A stretch of 64,000 bases of DNA from Thermothelomyces thermophilus ATCC 42464 (GCF_000226095.1 NC_016477.1:1860001-1924000); one strand, 5' to 3'. Shown: positions 49,414 to 61,153, counted from the stretch's first letter. Notes: generated from the letters alone by a model not told the origin. Translations and numbers: made by a program.

Positions 49414-50845
49414 TCAAGCAGTATACTGCTTCTGGAGCGTCTTGGCGATGGTGTTGAGCCTTAGAACTGTTAGCGTGTGTCTCCATCAGATCGAGGCAAA
49501 GACTTACTGGATGTTGCTTGTGCCCTCATAAATGGCACCAATCTTGCTATCACGGAAGAATTTTTCGGCCAGGCCCTCACGGACGAAGCCCATGCCGCCC
49601 ATCCATTCCACTGCGAGACTGCTCACACGGCCCGCAACCTGTGACGCATACAATTTGGCCATCGCCGCGTCCATGACGAAGTTCTCCCCGGCCTCCTTCT
49701 TCCGGGCGGCGTTGTACACCAGAGCACGAGCCGCGGAAATCTCTGTGTAGGCTTGGGCGATCTGGTGCTGCATTCCCTGGAACTCACCGACCAGCTGACC
49801 AAACTGTTTGCGGTCGTTCCACACATACTTGACCGCATTCTCCCACGCGCCGAGCGCAAGGCCGGTCATCTGCGCGCCAATGCCGATGCGACCCTCGTTC
49901 AGCAGCGAGATGGCATATTTGTAGCCTTGTCCCCTTTCGCCAAGCAGGTTTTCCTTGGGCACCTCGACGTCGTCAAAGTTGAGCACGCAGGTGCTGCTTG
50001 CCTTGATGCCCAGCTTCTTTTCTTTCTTGGCGATGCTGAAGCCCTTCATGCCCTTGTCGACGATAAAGGCGGTGATGCCACGGTAGCCCTTGCTGGGGTC
50101 CAAGTTGGCGAAGACGATGAAGAACTCAGCTTCCATGCTGTTGGTGATCCACATCTTGCTGCCATTGATCTTGAACCCATTCTCTGTCTCGGTGGCCTTG
50201 GTAGCCAAGGCAAAGGCATCAGACCCGCTCACGGGCTCCGACAAACAGAATGAGCCCACAGTGTTGGTTGCGAGGCGCGGAAGATACTTCTTCTTGAGGT
50301 ACTCGCTGCCCCATTTGAGCACTGCCGTGTTGACGAGGGTGTTGTGCACATCCACCATCACCGATACCGAGGGGTCGACGCGGGCAAGCTCTTCGATTCC
50401 GACAATGGCAGCTGTGAAGTTCATACCCGCGCCGCCGTATTCCTCCGGAATCTCAACGCCCATGAGGCCCTGCTCGAACAACTGTTCCACAATGGCGGGG
50501 TCCATCTGCTCTGCCTCGTCCATTTCGCGCACCTTGGGCAGGATAACATCGTTGGCGAACTTCTGTACCGTCTCGGCCATAGCAGTCTCGACCTCGGAGA
50601 AGTGGGTGATGGGTGTCGGGGCAACATCGGCAAGGCTGGCATCGCGACGGACGGCGGTTGTGGAAAGTGGGCGTGCGCTGTCGAGGGCACAAGGTCGTAA
50701 TTAGCACGTCGTTCAACCAGCGACCATCACCCACTAGCCGGTACCGAGCTCACCATTGAGCAGCGAACGGCTGCCGTATCCTAGGCGCACAAACGGCTTG
50801 ACTTCTCCGCACCGCAGGGCGCAACGCTCGCACGAAGGACCTCAT
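49414..50845 (-). CDS. Short/branched-chain acyl-CoA dehydrogenase, mitochondrial
   Basis: The inferred exons are 50845-50754, 50677-49508 and 49459-49414, giving 435 aa. This FAD enzyme makes 2,3-enoyl-CoA, passing electrons to ETF. Its resemblance is closest to the short/branched-chain (ACADSB) group, active in isoleucine and branched-chain catabolism. Exon 1 encodes an arginine-rich mitochondrial presequence (RSFVRALRPAVRRS). Family blocks are GVEIPEEYGGAGMNF, GSFCLSEPVSGSDAFAL, NGSKMWITNS, KKLGIKASSTCVLNFDDV and NEGRIGIGAQM. YEGTSNIQ supplies the catalytic Glu, and the C-terminal TIAKTLQKQY is completed in the last 46-nt exon. The last intron (48 nt) uses CTAAG rather than the nearer AACAG because only it keeps frame. 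The substrate range is inferred. Confidence 0.9.
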
Positions 50846-51407
50846 CTTGAGAACTGGCCGATGCAGAGGGGTAAAACGCTGTGTAAGAGCACGGCAATAC
50901 GAGGACAGTCCGGAATAGAGAGGGGAACACGGCTAGTGTGTGGAAGTGTTGTATATGGACCTCCAATGTGTCAGGGGAAACGCCTGGTCTCCAGAAAATG
51001 AATAAGCGAGAGCAGGGAAAAGGAATCAGTGCGATGCCCGCGGTTTTACACGGCCGAAGGACAACGGTTCCGTCAATTCCAGGTCCCCGGCGACCGTCTC
51101 AGTGGTAAGGAAGCCGAGGTTACTTTCCTGTAATGCAACCGGGTTCCCCACAAAGCGGCGGCCTGTCCCCCGCCGCCTGGGGGTGCAGGGATGCAAAGAG
51201 CGCCATGTGACTAGCACCACGGCTGCTCCACTAAACCGACAATTGCCGCTTGTATCACGTGCCTACACTCGTGACTTCAATGATTCCAGAGCTCCACTCA
51301 ATTTCCCGTTGCTAAACAGATTCGAAAGCTTGGTCGAGGACGAGGACGACGACGACGACGACGTGCTGGACCCGGCTCTTCGTCGCGCCAGCAACACAAC
51401 TACCGCC
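50846..51407. promoter_or_regulatory. Divergent promoter of two mitochondrial-protein genes
   Basis: This is a 562-bp shared upstream region between the acyl-CoA dehydrogenase and mitochondrial uS12 genes. No gene is seen. The uS12 side includes a GACGACGAC trinucleotide tract at about 51342-51362. A frame extends upstream of the uS12 ATG but has no family resemblance. Confidence 0.35.
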
Positions 51408-52112
51408 ATGGCGGCGACCTTCCTTCGAAACCTGGTGCTGCGGCCAGCGTTGCGGCCAGTGACAGCTGCTCCCGCCTCTCCTCTGATTACCCGCGCCTTT
51501 TCGAGCACTCCGTCCCAAAGCGCGACCCTCAATCAAGTCCTCCGCGTACGCTAACCGCACCGATCTGCCTTACCCTGTCCCATCTGTTCACGCGCTCCAT
51601 CTAACTCCTTGTTTTCGTTTCTTTCAGGGTTGCCGCAAACCGCAACGCGCCCGCCACGCCGTCTCCCCGGCGCTCTCGGCCATCCACGCGCCCGCGCTCA
51701 AGGGCGTGTGCGTCAAGGTGGGCATCACCAAGCCCAAGAAGCCCAACTCTGGCGAACGCAAGACGGCACGTGTGCGGCTGTCTACTGGCAAGGTCATCAC
51801 GGCGTACATTCCGGGAGAGGGCCACAACATCCAGCAGCACAGCGTGGTGCTCGTGCGCGGCGGGCGTAGCCAGGATTGTCCCGGCGTGCGGTATCACTTG
51901 GTGAGAGGGGCTCTGGATTTGGTATGTTGTTACTTCTTTCCTACCGTGGTATCCTTTCTGTTTGGTGTAGGGCCCGGGCTATGATGGGCGGGGAGTGCCA
52001 TGTTCCAGGTGATGATGGCTGACTAGATGAAACACAGGGCGGTGTTGGCAACAGGATGAGTAGCAGGAGTAAATACGGGACGAAGAAGCCGAAGAAGGCG
52101 TCGGTTGGTTAA
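51408..52112 (+). CDS. Mitochondrial ribosomal protein uS12m
   Basis: The exons are 51408-51545, 51628-51921 and 52038-52112, giving 168 aa. This is a universal small-subunit decoding-centre protein. The first exon is a typical presequence ([13 protein letters not shown], then [12 protein letters not shown]) ending at LNQVLR. The mature part has [60 protein letters not shown] and [13 protein letters not shown]. The short last exon supplies the basic tail ([11 protein letters not shown]). The classical PNSA loop reads PNSG here. I chose the Met at 51408 (CCGCCATGGC) over upstream frame extension. The splice sites are GTACGC/TTTCAG and GTATGT/CACAG. Confidence 0.93.
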
Positions 52113-52609
52113 GGACTGCCAGCATGCTGGAGTCCGATGGTCAAAGAGTGAATGGCGTTGGTGACGGATAGAGATGCATAGATCCCATTTTTTTAATGTC
52201 ATCTTGTACCATATCATTGTATCAAAAAACTCACAGTGGCATTTTCCTTGATCAAGATACTGTCAAGAGAAGATAGAGATTCGTACGTCTTGCGCATGTC
52301 CAATCCCGAATTGGGGCGCAGTCTACTCGAAAACGGCGTGCTCGTTTTGCCATCAGTTGCTTCAGTATATGACAATGCATGGGCGATGAAAGCAGGCGAG
52401 GACACGAGCGCATTTGCAACAACCTGGTCCCCCGACAGCCGTCAGCTTCATCGGTGACGCCCTTTTTACCCTTCAAACCGTTGGCTTCTGGCCCGCTTCT
52501 TCAAATTGTATAACCCAAGACGATCAACCACATGCAATGAGATGACATGCCCACAGCAGCTCGTGAAATATCAAAAAAGAGCCCCTAAACAACCCAATCT
52601 GCCAACTGA
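52113..52609. other. Convergent 3' regions
   Basis: This lies between the stops of uS12m and the GT15 gene. No gene is recognised. Confidence 0.4.
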
Positions 52610-54063
52610 TCAATTCCCTTCCTTGTCCCAGCCCTCAGGTTTTTCCATGTTGTTTATCTCGAAGAATCTGGAAGTGCCTAAAGAAGTCAGGAATTAGCGA
52701 GATCCACTCGATTTGGGGATACAGTTGCGACTCACATGAATAGCCCTTCCAGTCAAAGTTATCGCTTGGTTTGCAGTGGCACTTGAGCGCGGTCCGCAGA
52801 TTTTCGCCCGTAGGGCAGTGCGTGAATGGGACGTGGTAATAGGCAATGTCATTGAAGAAGTGTATCTCCTCCTTCGGCAACATCAGGGCGGCAGCAATTG
52901 AGTGCACGGGCGCATCTCCCCATCGCTCATAGAAGAAGCCTCCGTCCTTGTCCAAGCTTTCAAAGTAGTCAAGGTATGCTTTAGACCGGAGCCAATTTAG
53001 GTTGCCGATCTCAAAGTTAGACCACTAAACGAGGGTGTCAGTCTTGAGACCATTACCGGCGGCGGGGGAAGGGGGCTTTGGAGAGGCACTTACGAAATGG
53101 CATCTGTTGTAGGTCTCACCGCCGTCGTCGCTCAGGAAGCCCATTGAGTTGCCAGAAGCAATGTGCTCGGGGTGGTTCTTCATGAACTTCTTGACACTGT
53201 CCCACAGGGTCGGGATGGTCTCGGGGTACTCGTACAGACTGATGGTGAAGCTGTACTTCTTGTTGTTCTCATGCATGAAACGGAAAGGATCGTAGTGGAT
53301 ATCGCAGAAGAGTTCAACGCTCGGCTCAACGCGCCAGTAGTAGTCGTAATTCATCATAAGCTCCTGCCGGAAAAAGAAGCCCGACTCGAAGCGGCACATG
53401 TGGCGGTAGCTGATGCTATCTCCGTAAATGATCTCCTTCTCCTTCATCTCCTTACGCACTCTCGCCGCTTTGTCCTGGTCGATCCAGTCGGGGAACGACC
53501 AGTGTTCTTCCGGAATCAGGCCGTAGTACGTCTTACCAGACACCAGTGAAGTTGTCACCTTCTTGAAGGTGTCGTCGAAAGGCTGATCGTTGAGGAATAC
53601 CCAGTCGTAGTTGTACCGCCGGTTGAAGCGGTCTTCAACCTGTCGGATCGATTTGGCAATCTCCCAGACGTCCGAGTTACGAGCCAGCGTCACGAACGTG
53701 GCATTCATTCGCGGCCCCTTATTGATACTTGTGAGATCGTCCCAGCCGGGATCGTTCGGTGTCATCGCCATGAGAAACTGCGCAGGGTCGTAGGTAGTCT
53801 TAACCTTGGCATCGTTCGGTGAGGCATCCTGCGTGCCCGAGTTGGTGCCACCCTCGCTTGGGGACTTCGAGTCGGGAATGTGCGTTCTTAAATTCGTGAC
53901 GTCTGCCGAGTTCGAGACGAAGTAGATCACTGTTAGAATCTGGGGAGCTGTCAGTATATCTCAGTACATATCGCTCTGTGGACCAACCCAGGCCCAATGA
54001 GCGGGTACCTACAAAGAAAGCGACGATGATGTAGCGCACATAGCGCACGCCTCCGGCGGCCAT
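52610..54063 (-). CDS. Alpha-1,2-mannosyltransferase, GT15 (Kre2/Mnt1 type)
   Basis: The inferred exons are 54063-54013, 53939-53094, 53024-52736 and 52677-52610, giving 417 aa. It is a Golgi type II membrane enzyme adding alpha-1,2-mannose to O- and N-glycans. A short cytosolic N-terminus leads into a signal anchor ([15 protein letters not shown], split by intron 1), then a short stem. The catalytic domain shows [98 protein letters not shown] and [15 protein letters not shown], which are all conserved GT15 blocks. [16 protein letters not shown] is near the C-terminus. Which Kre2, Ktr or Omh subgroup it belongs to cannot be told by eye. Intron lengths are 73, 69 and 58 nt. Confidence 0.92.
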
Positions 54064-56234
54064 GGTGAAAAAATACGGTCAATCGTTCAATCGGGGAACC
54101 GGGGGAACTGTGAATTAAGGGAACCTCAAGGGATAAAAGTGCGTATTCCGGTACTTTGATATTCAGGCGTCCCAGCTGAAAGGGCGAATTGAGTCCCACA
54201 CGCTGGCGAAGCCGAAGCGCGAAGGTGATGGGAGGGGACGTCGAGTCCAGGAGACAGAGCGTCAGGTTTAGTGCTCGGTCATGATCGTTCTCCAACAATC
54301 AAGTCGCCCTCAGTCGAACGCTCAAATTTCCGGGCGGAAAAACGGAGTGTCTGGTTCTTATCGGCTGTTGTTGGAGGAGAGCGTTGGAAGCTGAACAGCC
54401 ATCCGCAACGATTTGCGCTCGATGCACTTTCTGATGAATGCCTTTCAAGGCCAGAGTACTCCGTAATCAGTACGTGCTACGCAGTTGATCGCTAACCAGC
54501 TCGGCACAGTGTGGCGACCTGGCCTTCCGACGGCTTGGCGTGTTTATAAGGTGCCTTACTATCATTTAATGCAGTAGGACAGGACTTTTCAAGTTAAGAT
54601 GCAACCTCCCTGTCTACGTCATCTAGTAGTGGGCTGTCTCGTATTTGGGTATCCTTGCAGTCCTTAGTCTACCCCTTAATGCTTGCTTACGCAGTACTAA
54701 GGCACGGGTATACGTACCACAAGTAATGCTGACGATCTAGATCAGATGGAAGACTTCTCGACACTAGCGTTCTCTGAATGTGAGTGCAAGTCATGCAAAG
54801 AACCTTGTGGTTTCTGTTCATTGTCTCAAGTGACACAGCCGAGTACCTAGACGTTGACGCAACGAGCTGCGCCTGTTGTCTTGTGCAGCTATCCTCGCAG
54901 ATCCTCGTCAAATGCTCTGGCCCAGTACGCCGGGACAGGAAAGCGCGGCAAATATGCCACATCGGACTATCAGGACCGACAAGCTGTGTCAGAAACGTAC
55001 ACTGCGAGATCGGCGGGCTGGCACTAAATAAATAAGATGCCGGCCGAACAACGTGCAGGGAAAGATAGCTAATTGACTGTGAGTGCAATGAGAACAGGTG
55101 TCGGTTCGAGAGGCTACGAAGGCCCAAAGGTGAAACATACAGCCGCCAAGACCAGTGAGGCTGGGGTTCGTCTTTTTGAGGTCAGAATCCTGTTGTGTAA
55201 ACAGGGCTTCAGAACCCCCCTGCCCACGCCTGAATCTTGGGTAACATGACTTGTTTTCGTGACAGCTACACAAGGTGACCCTTACCGTCCTCACCGTCCT
55301 CACCTTTGCAGTCCTTACCAAGTATGGACTACACTTGCATGCACTTAACTGATCTTGAAATTCTCATTACGGGGACGCGAATATTTGGTACCTAAGGTAT
55401 GCAGTGCTCCGTACAAAGCAATCTGTAATCCGTACAACGTCTAGCCTGGCACCCATTTGTAATTTCCATCCCAACTCCTCATTTGCATGCAAGTACGCGA
55501 GTCAAAAAGTCAGGTATGTGTACAATAGATAACTACCTTACCTATTTAACCAATATTTATGTGCTGAGGCACCCATATCTCGGGGCTGGTTTGATCAGGT
55601 GGCGGGCCTGGCACGTCAGGTTGCGTTCCGAAATGCTTATGCCGATTGGCCTGTCGGATAATTCCTGTATCCCACTCATATCCCACTCAACCCTGAGCTG
55701 TTAGGCTGATGCTCCCAAGTTGGCGAATATCTGCAAGCTCGATCCACAGGGCGATATCCATCATCTCCAAGGTGCCCTCGCTCAAGTTACGACACCAATT
55801 TGCGTGATTCCCTGTTTTCTTTCCTTCTCTCGGCGCACAGCGCGCTATCTCAAATTTTTTTTGAGTATTTCTTCCCCGCCACTTCGGCAGTATCTTGCGC
55901 GACGGTGCCTACCGTGTGGGTGTTACCCGCCCTCGGATCGATCGACGGCCTCCGGGTTCGCATCGCGCTGATCGAATCAACATGTCAGTTGACCGATACA
56001 GTCGGCACAGTATTGTTACATTTCCTGCTGTACGTTTATTAGCCCTGGCTTGAATTGTGCATGAGGTTTGCCTCGGCGGCGCCCTTGCCTGCCGTGCAGA
56101 CGTCCGATCCCTCCCCGCCCCATTTTAACCCCGCGATCATGACTGCTTATCATCCAGGGCAACTTCAAAGTTTACGTATGTTAACGATTTTTGACAGTAA
56201 CATTTGGCGTAGTTGCTAAACCCGCGCCGTAACC
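54064..56234. other. 2.2-kb divergent intergenic region
   Basis: This separates the divergent GT15 and PAT1 genes. Several short frames occur on both strands, none recognised. Short tandem duplications (for example CCGTCCTCA twice near 55287-55304) and pyrimidine-rich tracts near 55800-55880 are visible. Confidence 0.45.
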
Positions 56235-58850
56235 ATGTCATTTTCCGGCTTCGACACAAGCCGCCACAACACGGCGGCGGCAGGCTTTTCGCAGGCCCAT
56301 AACCCCTTTGCCGGTCTTTCCAATCGCGAAGAGGAGGGCGATGCTCTGGAATTCGAAGATACCTACGATGGGTTGGGCGACCAACTGGAGGAGACGGGTG
56401 ACGCTTTCAATGATGATACCTTCGGGGACGCTGCGGACTTGAGCAGCGGACCGGCAGGCAAGGATTTCGACTTCTTCGGTTCTACCGCCAAGGTCGCCAA
56501 TGCCATCGAGGAAGAGCACGCCCGTTTCAGCCGTCAGCAACCTGCCGCAAAATCCTCTCAGCCGGCGTCTCAAGCTCCCCCCCATGCTGCTTTACAGAGT
56601 TCCTCTGGACTATCCTCGTATAGCCAATACTCCCAGCCGGCGGCACGCAAGCCTGCTCGTACCGGCTACGAAAAGTACAGCAGCGAGCCAGTCGCTGAGT
56701 TACAGGTTGATGCGGCTCTTTGGGGTGTTGCGCCCAAGAAACAGTCTCAACCAGCTTCCACTGCCTCACCGGCCGCCACGTCCGCCTCAACAGTGCCCGG
56801 CCGGAAAGTGCTCAGTTTGGAGGAAGTTGAAGCGCAGATGCGCGCTCAAGCCAAGAAGGCCGCCCAGCAAGCTACTCCGTCTCCGGCGCCTCCGCCGGCC
56901 GCCATTCCGTCCGGCCCTCACGCGCAAGCTCCTCCACCGATGCACTATGATCAAGCTTACCAATACTCCCACCACGCGCCACCTCAGCTGCCGCCACAAC
57001 CTGATCACAATCGCAGTGATCAGACGTTATCTCACGGTCATGGACATCCTGTCACGATTCTGCAGAGGCCCAGCTCTAAACAAGGGGCCTCGCCACAGCC
57101 CGCAGCCCAACCCCCGGCTCACCTTCGCCAGCAACCACCGGCTCCCGTGCAGCCAACACAGATCTTGCAGAATCCTAACCGCCTTTCGGGGGATGCGGCG
57201 AGACTGGGAATGCGCCAGCATCCCGCCCCGACAATACCGGGCTACCCGTCTCACCCAGCCCATCGCCATCAAGGTTCATTCTCTCGACAGCCACAGCTCA
57301 TCACCCATCCTTCTCAGCTTGCGCAGCTCAGCGAGGAGGAGAAGGCGGCCTACTTGGAACAGGAAGCGAAGCGGGCTAAGCGCAACCACAAAATCTTCCT
57401 CATGTCCCGCGACAACGGCATCATGACACCGCAGGATAAGAGCTTCGTTACTCGGATCCAACTCCAACAACTTGTTGCCGCCACTGGCAATCCTAATGAG
57501 CACGGCACTGATGAGTCTCTCGCCGAGGATTTTTACTACCAGGTCCACAGCCAAATCCAAGGAGGGCAGCGCCAGAATCCCAACCAGCCGCTTAACAACT
57601 TCGCGCAGACCTATCTCTTCCAGACCGGGAGCCGCCAGGGTGGCATGCGTCGTCAGCACCGCGGACCTGAGAACCACATGCAGCGCATGGAGCAGCAGGT
57701 CCAGCGGGCTGTTGAAGCCGCCAAGAATAAACCAAAGAACAAGCAGCTGGTGATCGAAGGGAGTTTGGGAAAGATCTCATTCAGCAATGCCAAGACACCC
57801 AAGCCGCTCCTCAACATCAAGCGCACTGAGAGCACCGGGGATGCTCATCGCCCTGCCAGCGCCCACAAGCATGCGGCCCCAACCGGTGACAGGAAGAGCG
57901 AGTTGCGCACCATCGAACGCGTCTACACTACGCTCATGCAGATGGAGGATCATGACAGGAACATGCCCCCACCTCCGGCGAATGATGCCGATACGGAGGC
58001 CATCCAGAAGTTCGTCACCTGGAACAGCGAGGCTCAAATCCTCAACAAGCATCTCTGGGAGAGCCTCCGGATCCACGACCATCCCGATAACGGCCGCGTG
58101 CACCCATTTATTGCCCTCTTATCTTATAGCAAAGGCATGAAGGCGATGCAGCGCATCTCCCGTCATCTCACCCATGAGCAACGCACGACGATCCTTACCC
58201 TCATTCTCGTGAACCTCGACAGCCTCGAGGTCGTTCGCAACGCCCAGGTGACCTCGGAGTCGATGCAGCTGAACGCTGCCATGCGCGAAAACGTGGAGCT
58301 TTTCTCTCTTGCCGTCATGTCGACCTTGTTCAACATCTTGAATGAGCTCGATCTGGACCTCGTTGCCGGCATGCTTGGCCTTGTCTGCACTCGCAATGTT
58401 GACGTGATCGCCAAGAGCAGAATCGGCGCGTCCATGCTCACCATGATCCTAAGCCGCGCCGAAATCATTAAGCACGGTGGAGGCGGTAGCGAGCAGGCCT
58501 GGCGCTCATGGTATGCTTCCTCTTCCATCTCTGTGGCCTACTGTTCGCTGACAATGTGCAGGGATGTCACCCACACACAGTTCTTCGACCTCATCGAGCC
58601 CACGCTCCCCCACATGTTCCCCGGCCCAGTCACAGCCAGCGACGACATCTACGTCTGGCAGCTGTTAGCCGCCCTCGGAATTGGGGCTTCCCCTGAACAA
58701 CAACAGAGACTCGTGTTGGCTGTCAAGGACCGTGTCATGGATACGGTTGCGCTCTCCAAGACTCTTCCTCAGGATCTTGCGGCACAGCGTCTACAGAACG
58801 TTAATTTGTTCATGCGCTCAATCGGCCTGGATGTTGAGCTGCTTCAGTAA
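56235..58850 (+). CDS. PAT1: mRNA decapping activator Pat1
   Basis: The exons are 56235-58510 and 58562-58850, giving 854 aa. Pat1 bridges deadenylation and decapping with Lsm1-7, Dhh1 and Dcp2 in P-bodies. The N-terminus MSFSGFDTSRH and the acidic segment up to FDFFGSTAKV match the conserved start. A long Gln/Pro-rich disordered region follows (to about residue 370), then the conserved DNGIMTPQDKSFVTRIQLQQ and LAEDFYYQVHSQIQGG. The helical C-terminal domain has RTIERVYTTLMQMEDHDRNM, VHPFIALLSYSKGMKAMQRI, ISRHLTHEQRTTILTLILVN and FDLIEPTLPHMFPG. The intron (GTATGC, CTGAC branch, GTGCAG) is 51 nt and free of stops, so the gene also reads as one open frame. Removing it restores AWRSWDVTHTQFF. 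Confidence 0.92.
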   Translation: MSFSGFDTSRHNTAAAGFSQAHNPFAGLSNREEEGDALEFEDTYDGLGDQLEETGDAFNDDTFGDAADLSSGPAGKDFDFFGSTAKVANAIEEEHARFSRQQPAAKSSQPASQAPPHAALQSSSGLSSYSQYSQPAARKPARTGYEKYSSEPVAELQVDAALWGVAPKKQSQPASTASPAATSASTVPGRKVLSLEEVEAQMRAQAKKAAQQATPSPAPPPAAIPSGPHAQAPPPMHYDQAYQYSHHAPPQLPPQPDHNRSDQTLSHGHGHPVTILQRPSSKQGASPQPAAQPPAHLRQQPPAPVQPTQILQNPNRLSGDAARLGMRQHPAPTIPGYPSHPAHRHQGSFSRQPQLITHPSQLAQLSEEEKAAYLEQEAKRAKRNHKIFLMSRDNGIMTPQDKSFVTRIQLQQLVAATGNPNEHGTDESLAEDFYYQVHSQIQGGQRQNPNQPLNNFAQTYLFQTGSRQGGMRRQHRGPENHMQRMEQQVQRAVEAAKNKPKNKQLVIEGSLGKISFSNAKTPKPLLNIKRTESTGDAHRPASAHKHAAPTGDRKSELRTIERVYTTLMQMEDHDRNMPPPPANDADTEAIQKFVTWNSEAQILNKHLWESLRIHDHPDNGRVHPFIALLSYSKGMKAMQRISRHLTHEQRTTILTLILVNLDSLEVVRNAQVTSESMQLNAAMRENVELFSLAVMSTLFNILNELDLDLVAGMLGLVCTRNVDVIAKSRIGASMLTMILSRAEIIKHGGGGSEQAWRSWYASSSISVAYCSLTMCRDVTHTQFFDLIEPTLPHMFPGPVTASDDIYVWQLLAALGIGASPEQQQRLVLAVKDRVMDTVALSKTLPQDLAAQRLQNVNLFMRSIGLDVELLQ

Positions 58851-59353
58851 GCGTTTCGAAGGGAAGGCACGCGCAGCATGCCCACGGGTAGCAGTGCCCG
58901 CGATGAGCAGCTGCACTCTGGATCTATAAAAGTTTGAGTGGCTCAATCATGGTTGGAGGAATGGAGCATGTGCCTTTTTATAGCCAAGAAAACGACTGAT
59001 TCGAGGCATCATCGTTGCGGCTAGAAGCACGTCGAAAGATACATTTTGGGCAGCTGTATCTAGCACGGGTTCTGGTTTGCAGAGCCACCAACGGTCACCC
59101 ACACGAAGATGAATGGGAACCATTCTGTTCTTTCTGCGGGGACATATGCGCACAGCAGAGCGTGGCTATTGGCTTGAAGCCATGCCATTGTGACCAATTT
59201 CCCTTCTTTCTTTCTTTCCTTTTATCTCCCTTTCCCGTTCCCTCCCTGACAGATCTGTCCCAGGGTGTACCACGCTGGGCGTCTGAACTCTTCATCAATG
59301 CGAATGAATTACTGACAATACCCCTTGCAATCTATTCAGCTCGATATGTGTGG
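58851..59353. other. Convergent 3' regions
   Basis: This lies between the PAT1 and RPC5 stop codons, which face each other. A T/C-rich tract is at about 59200-59245. No gene is seen. Confidence 0.4.
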
Positions 59354-60772
59354 CTAGTCTATCTCCATCGCAGTTCCCCTCGACGCTCCCTTTCTTGTAG
59401 TCTTCCTTGCGCCGGACGCAGCAGCAACGGTTGACGCGGTTGACGCGGCATTCGCGCTTCCACCCGTCCGCCCGACCTGCCTTCGGCTTTCCGCCGCCGC
59501 CGGCTCCTCCATCTTGACCGCAGTCTCCTTTCCCTGCTTTTTTTCACTGTTGCCATTTGGATCTGCCTGTCGGCCCTCTATCCCGCTGACTGCCCGCAAC
59601 AGCTCCTGCTCTTCCCAATCCGTCTTCAGCCAGGGCACCTTGTCGACCAGGTCCGCTGCGCCACTCTCGTCGGCACTGGTTGCTGCTGCTGCTGCTGCCG
59701 CCGCCTCAGCAGCGCCGGCGACCTCCTTCCCTTTCCCCTTATCCTCGGCCGCTTCCCCTTCCGCTGCGGCCGCGGCCGCGGCGCCGCCGCCGCCGTTCCC
59801 CGGCCGGAGGAGCAGGCACTCGTTGTAGGCCTCCCAGGCCATCTCGGCCTCGTCGTGCACCCATTCCATGCGCTGCCAGGTCTCGGTCTGGACGTTGCGC
59901 AGGCGGTCCGCCATGGTCTCGGTGGCCGCGCCGCCGTCGGCGTCCATGGCCGACTTGATGGTCATGTGGATCGCGCGGCCGGCCGAGGCGCCCGCGGCGC
60001 CGGCGCCGGTGCCGGACTTGTCGCCGGGTCCGCCGCTGCCGCCCGCGCTGTTGGCGCCGCCGCGCGCCAGGCGCTCCTGTTCGGTCGCCGCGTCGATGTG
60101 GTGGGGGACTGGGCGGAGATGGACGACGGAAGAGACGGGGGTTAGGTGAAGGTTTTCTGGAGGACCCATTATTAGCATCGCGTTGGTGGTCTTCATTAGC
60201 GAGGGAGGGACAGGGGACAGGGTAGAGGTAGCTTATCTTTATAAGTACTCACTTCCTTGAAAGACACCAATCATGTGGCGGGTGTTTGCCTCTTCGGCGC
60301 TCCGGCCGCCGCCAAAGGTCTGGGTGCGCAGGACTTTGTCTTGCCGCGCTGCTTCGGCCCAGGTCAGCGGGGTCTCGTCGTCGGCGCCGGCGCCGGCGCC
60401 CCGCCGCCCGCGCGCCGAGGTGGAGGTGGCGACGATGTTGAAGCCTCCCGCGAGACCCAAGCTGCCGCCCTTCTTGGCCTCCATGGACTTCTGGAGCGCG
60501 GTACCCCACGCGATACCCTTGTTCCTGTCGTATGCCTCGGTGGTGTCGATGGGTACGTCGACCTCGTACATGCCGGTCTTGGGCTTAACGCGTAGCTCGG
60601 ATATGCGTGGGACGCGGATCTGCGCTGGATCCTGGGCGGTCTTGTTCACATATTGAAGGACGACGAGGTTGCGGTTTTCTGGAAGGGGCGGCTTGATGAA
60701 GACGGAGTAATTTGCGATGATGGGATCGTCGTCGTCGGAGGCTACCGCGCGGGGCGGGCGATTCGATGACAT
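59354..60772 (-). CDS. RPC37: RNA polymerase III subunit RPC5 (yeast Rpc37)
   Basis: The exons are 60772-60253 and 60156-59354, giving 440 aa. Rpc37/RPC5 pairs with Rpc53 on Pol III and helps in initiation and termination. The Sin-like domain is clear: DPIIANYSVFIKPPLPENRN, LVVLQYVNKTAQDPAQ, ISELRVKPKTGMYEVDVPID, AYDRNKGIAWGTALQKSMEA, GGSLGLAGGFNIV, TFGGGRSAEEANTRHMIGVF, then after the intron NLHLTPVSSVVHLRPVPHHI. The rest is Ala/Gly-rich low complexity with EEQELLRAVSGIEG. The 96-nt intron uses GTGAGT and an acceptor at TCCTCCAG. An earlier AG at 60192 is only a few bases past a CTAAT and gives the wrong frame. Confidence 0.85.
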
Positions 60773-61079
60773 TCTGTTGGGCGCCAGGTCTAGCAGGCCG
60801 GTAAAGGTTAAGGGGGGGAGAATAAGAAGAAGAAGAAGAAGTAAAACTGGAGGAGAGGAGCAGCAAATGTGGTTTCGATTCCAACGCGCTGCCCATGCAG
60901 AGAGTCGCTGGCAGCGTGCGCGATGCCCCGCGATCTGGAAATTTTAGTGGGGCAGCGCACACTCAGCGCCCCCGGTCCCACAACGGAACGGTCGCTTTGG
61001 GGGATCTCCACTCAATGTGAACCCAGAGGCAAAAAAATCGCGTTGTGTGAATTGAACCCACGGACAACTTATTAGTACC
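60773..61079. promoter_or_regulatory. RPC5 upstream region and tRNA 3' flank
   Basis: This contains the RPC5 promoter and 5' leader. On the minus strand a run of seven Ts (plus-strand A run at 61031-61037) lies about 43 bases after the tRNA and could terminate Pol III. No gene is seen. Confidence 0.4.
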
Positions 61080-61153
61080 TGATCCGATCCAGGTTCGAAC
61101 TGGAGACCTTCAGTGTGTTAGACTGACGTGATAACCAACTACACCATCGGACC
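61080..61153 (-). tRNA. tRNA-Val (anticodon AAC)
   Basis: The reverse complement folds as a full cloverleaf without an intron. The acceptor stem is GGTCCGA with TCGGATC (one G-U pair), and the discriminator is A. The D arm is in GTGTAGTTGGTTATCAC. The anticodon stem TCAGT/ACTGA closes the loop CTAACAC (anticodon AAC, read as inosine-AC after modification). The T arm is CCAGTTCGAACCTGG, containing the B-box GGTTCGAAC-like core. Anticodon and fold both indicate valine. Confidence 0.95.
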
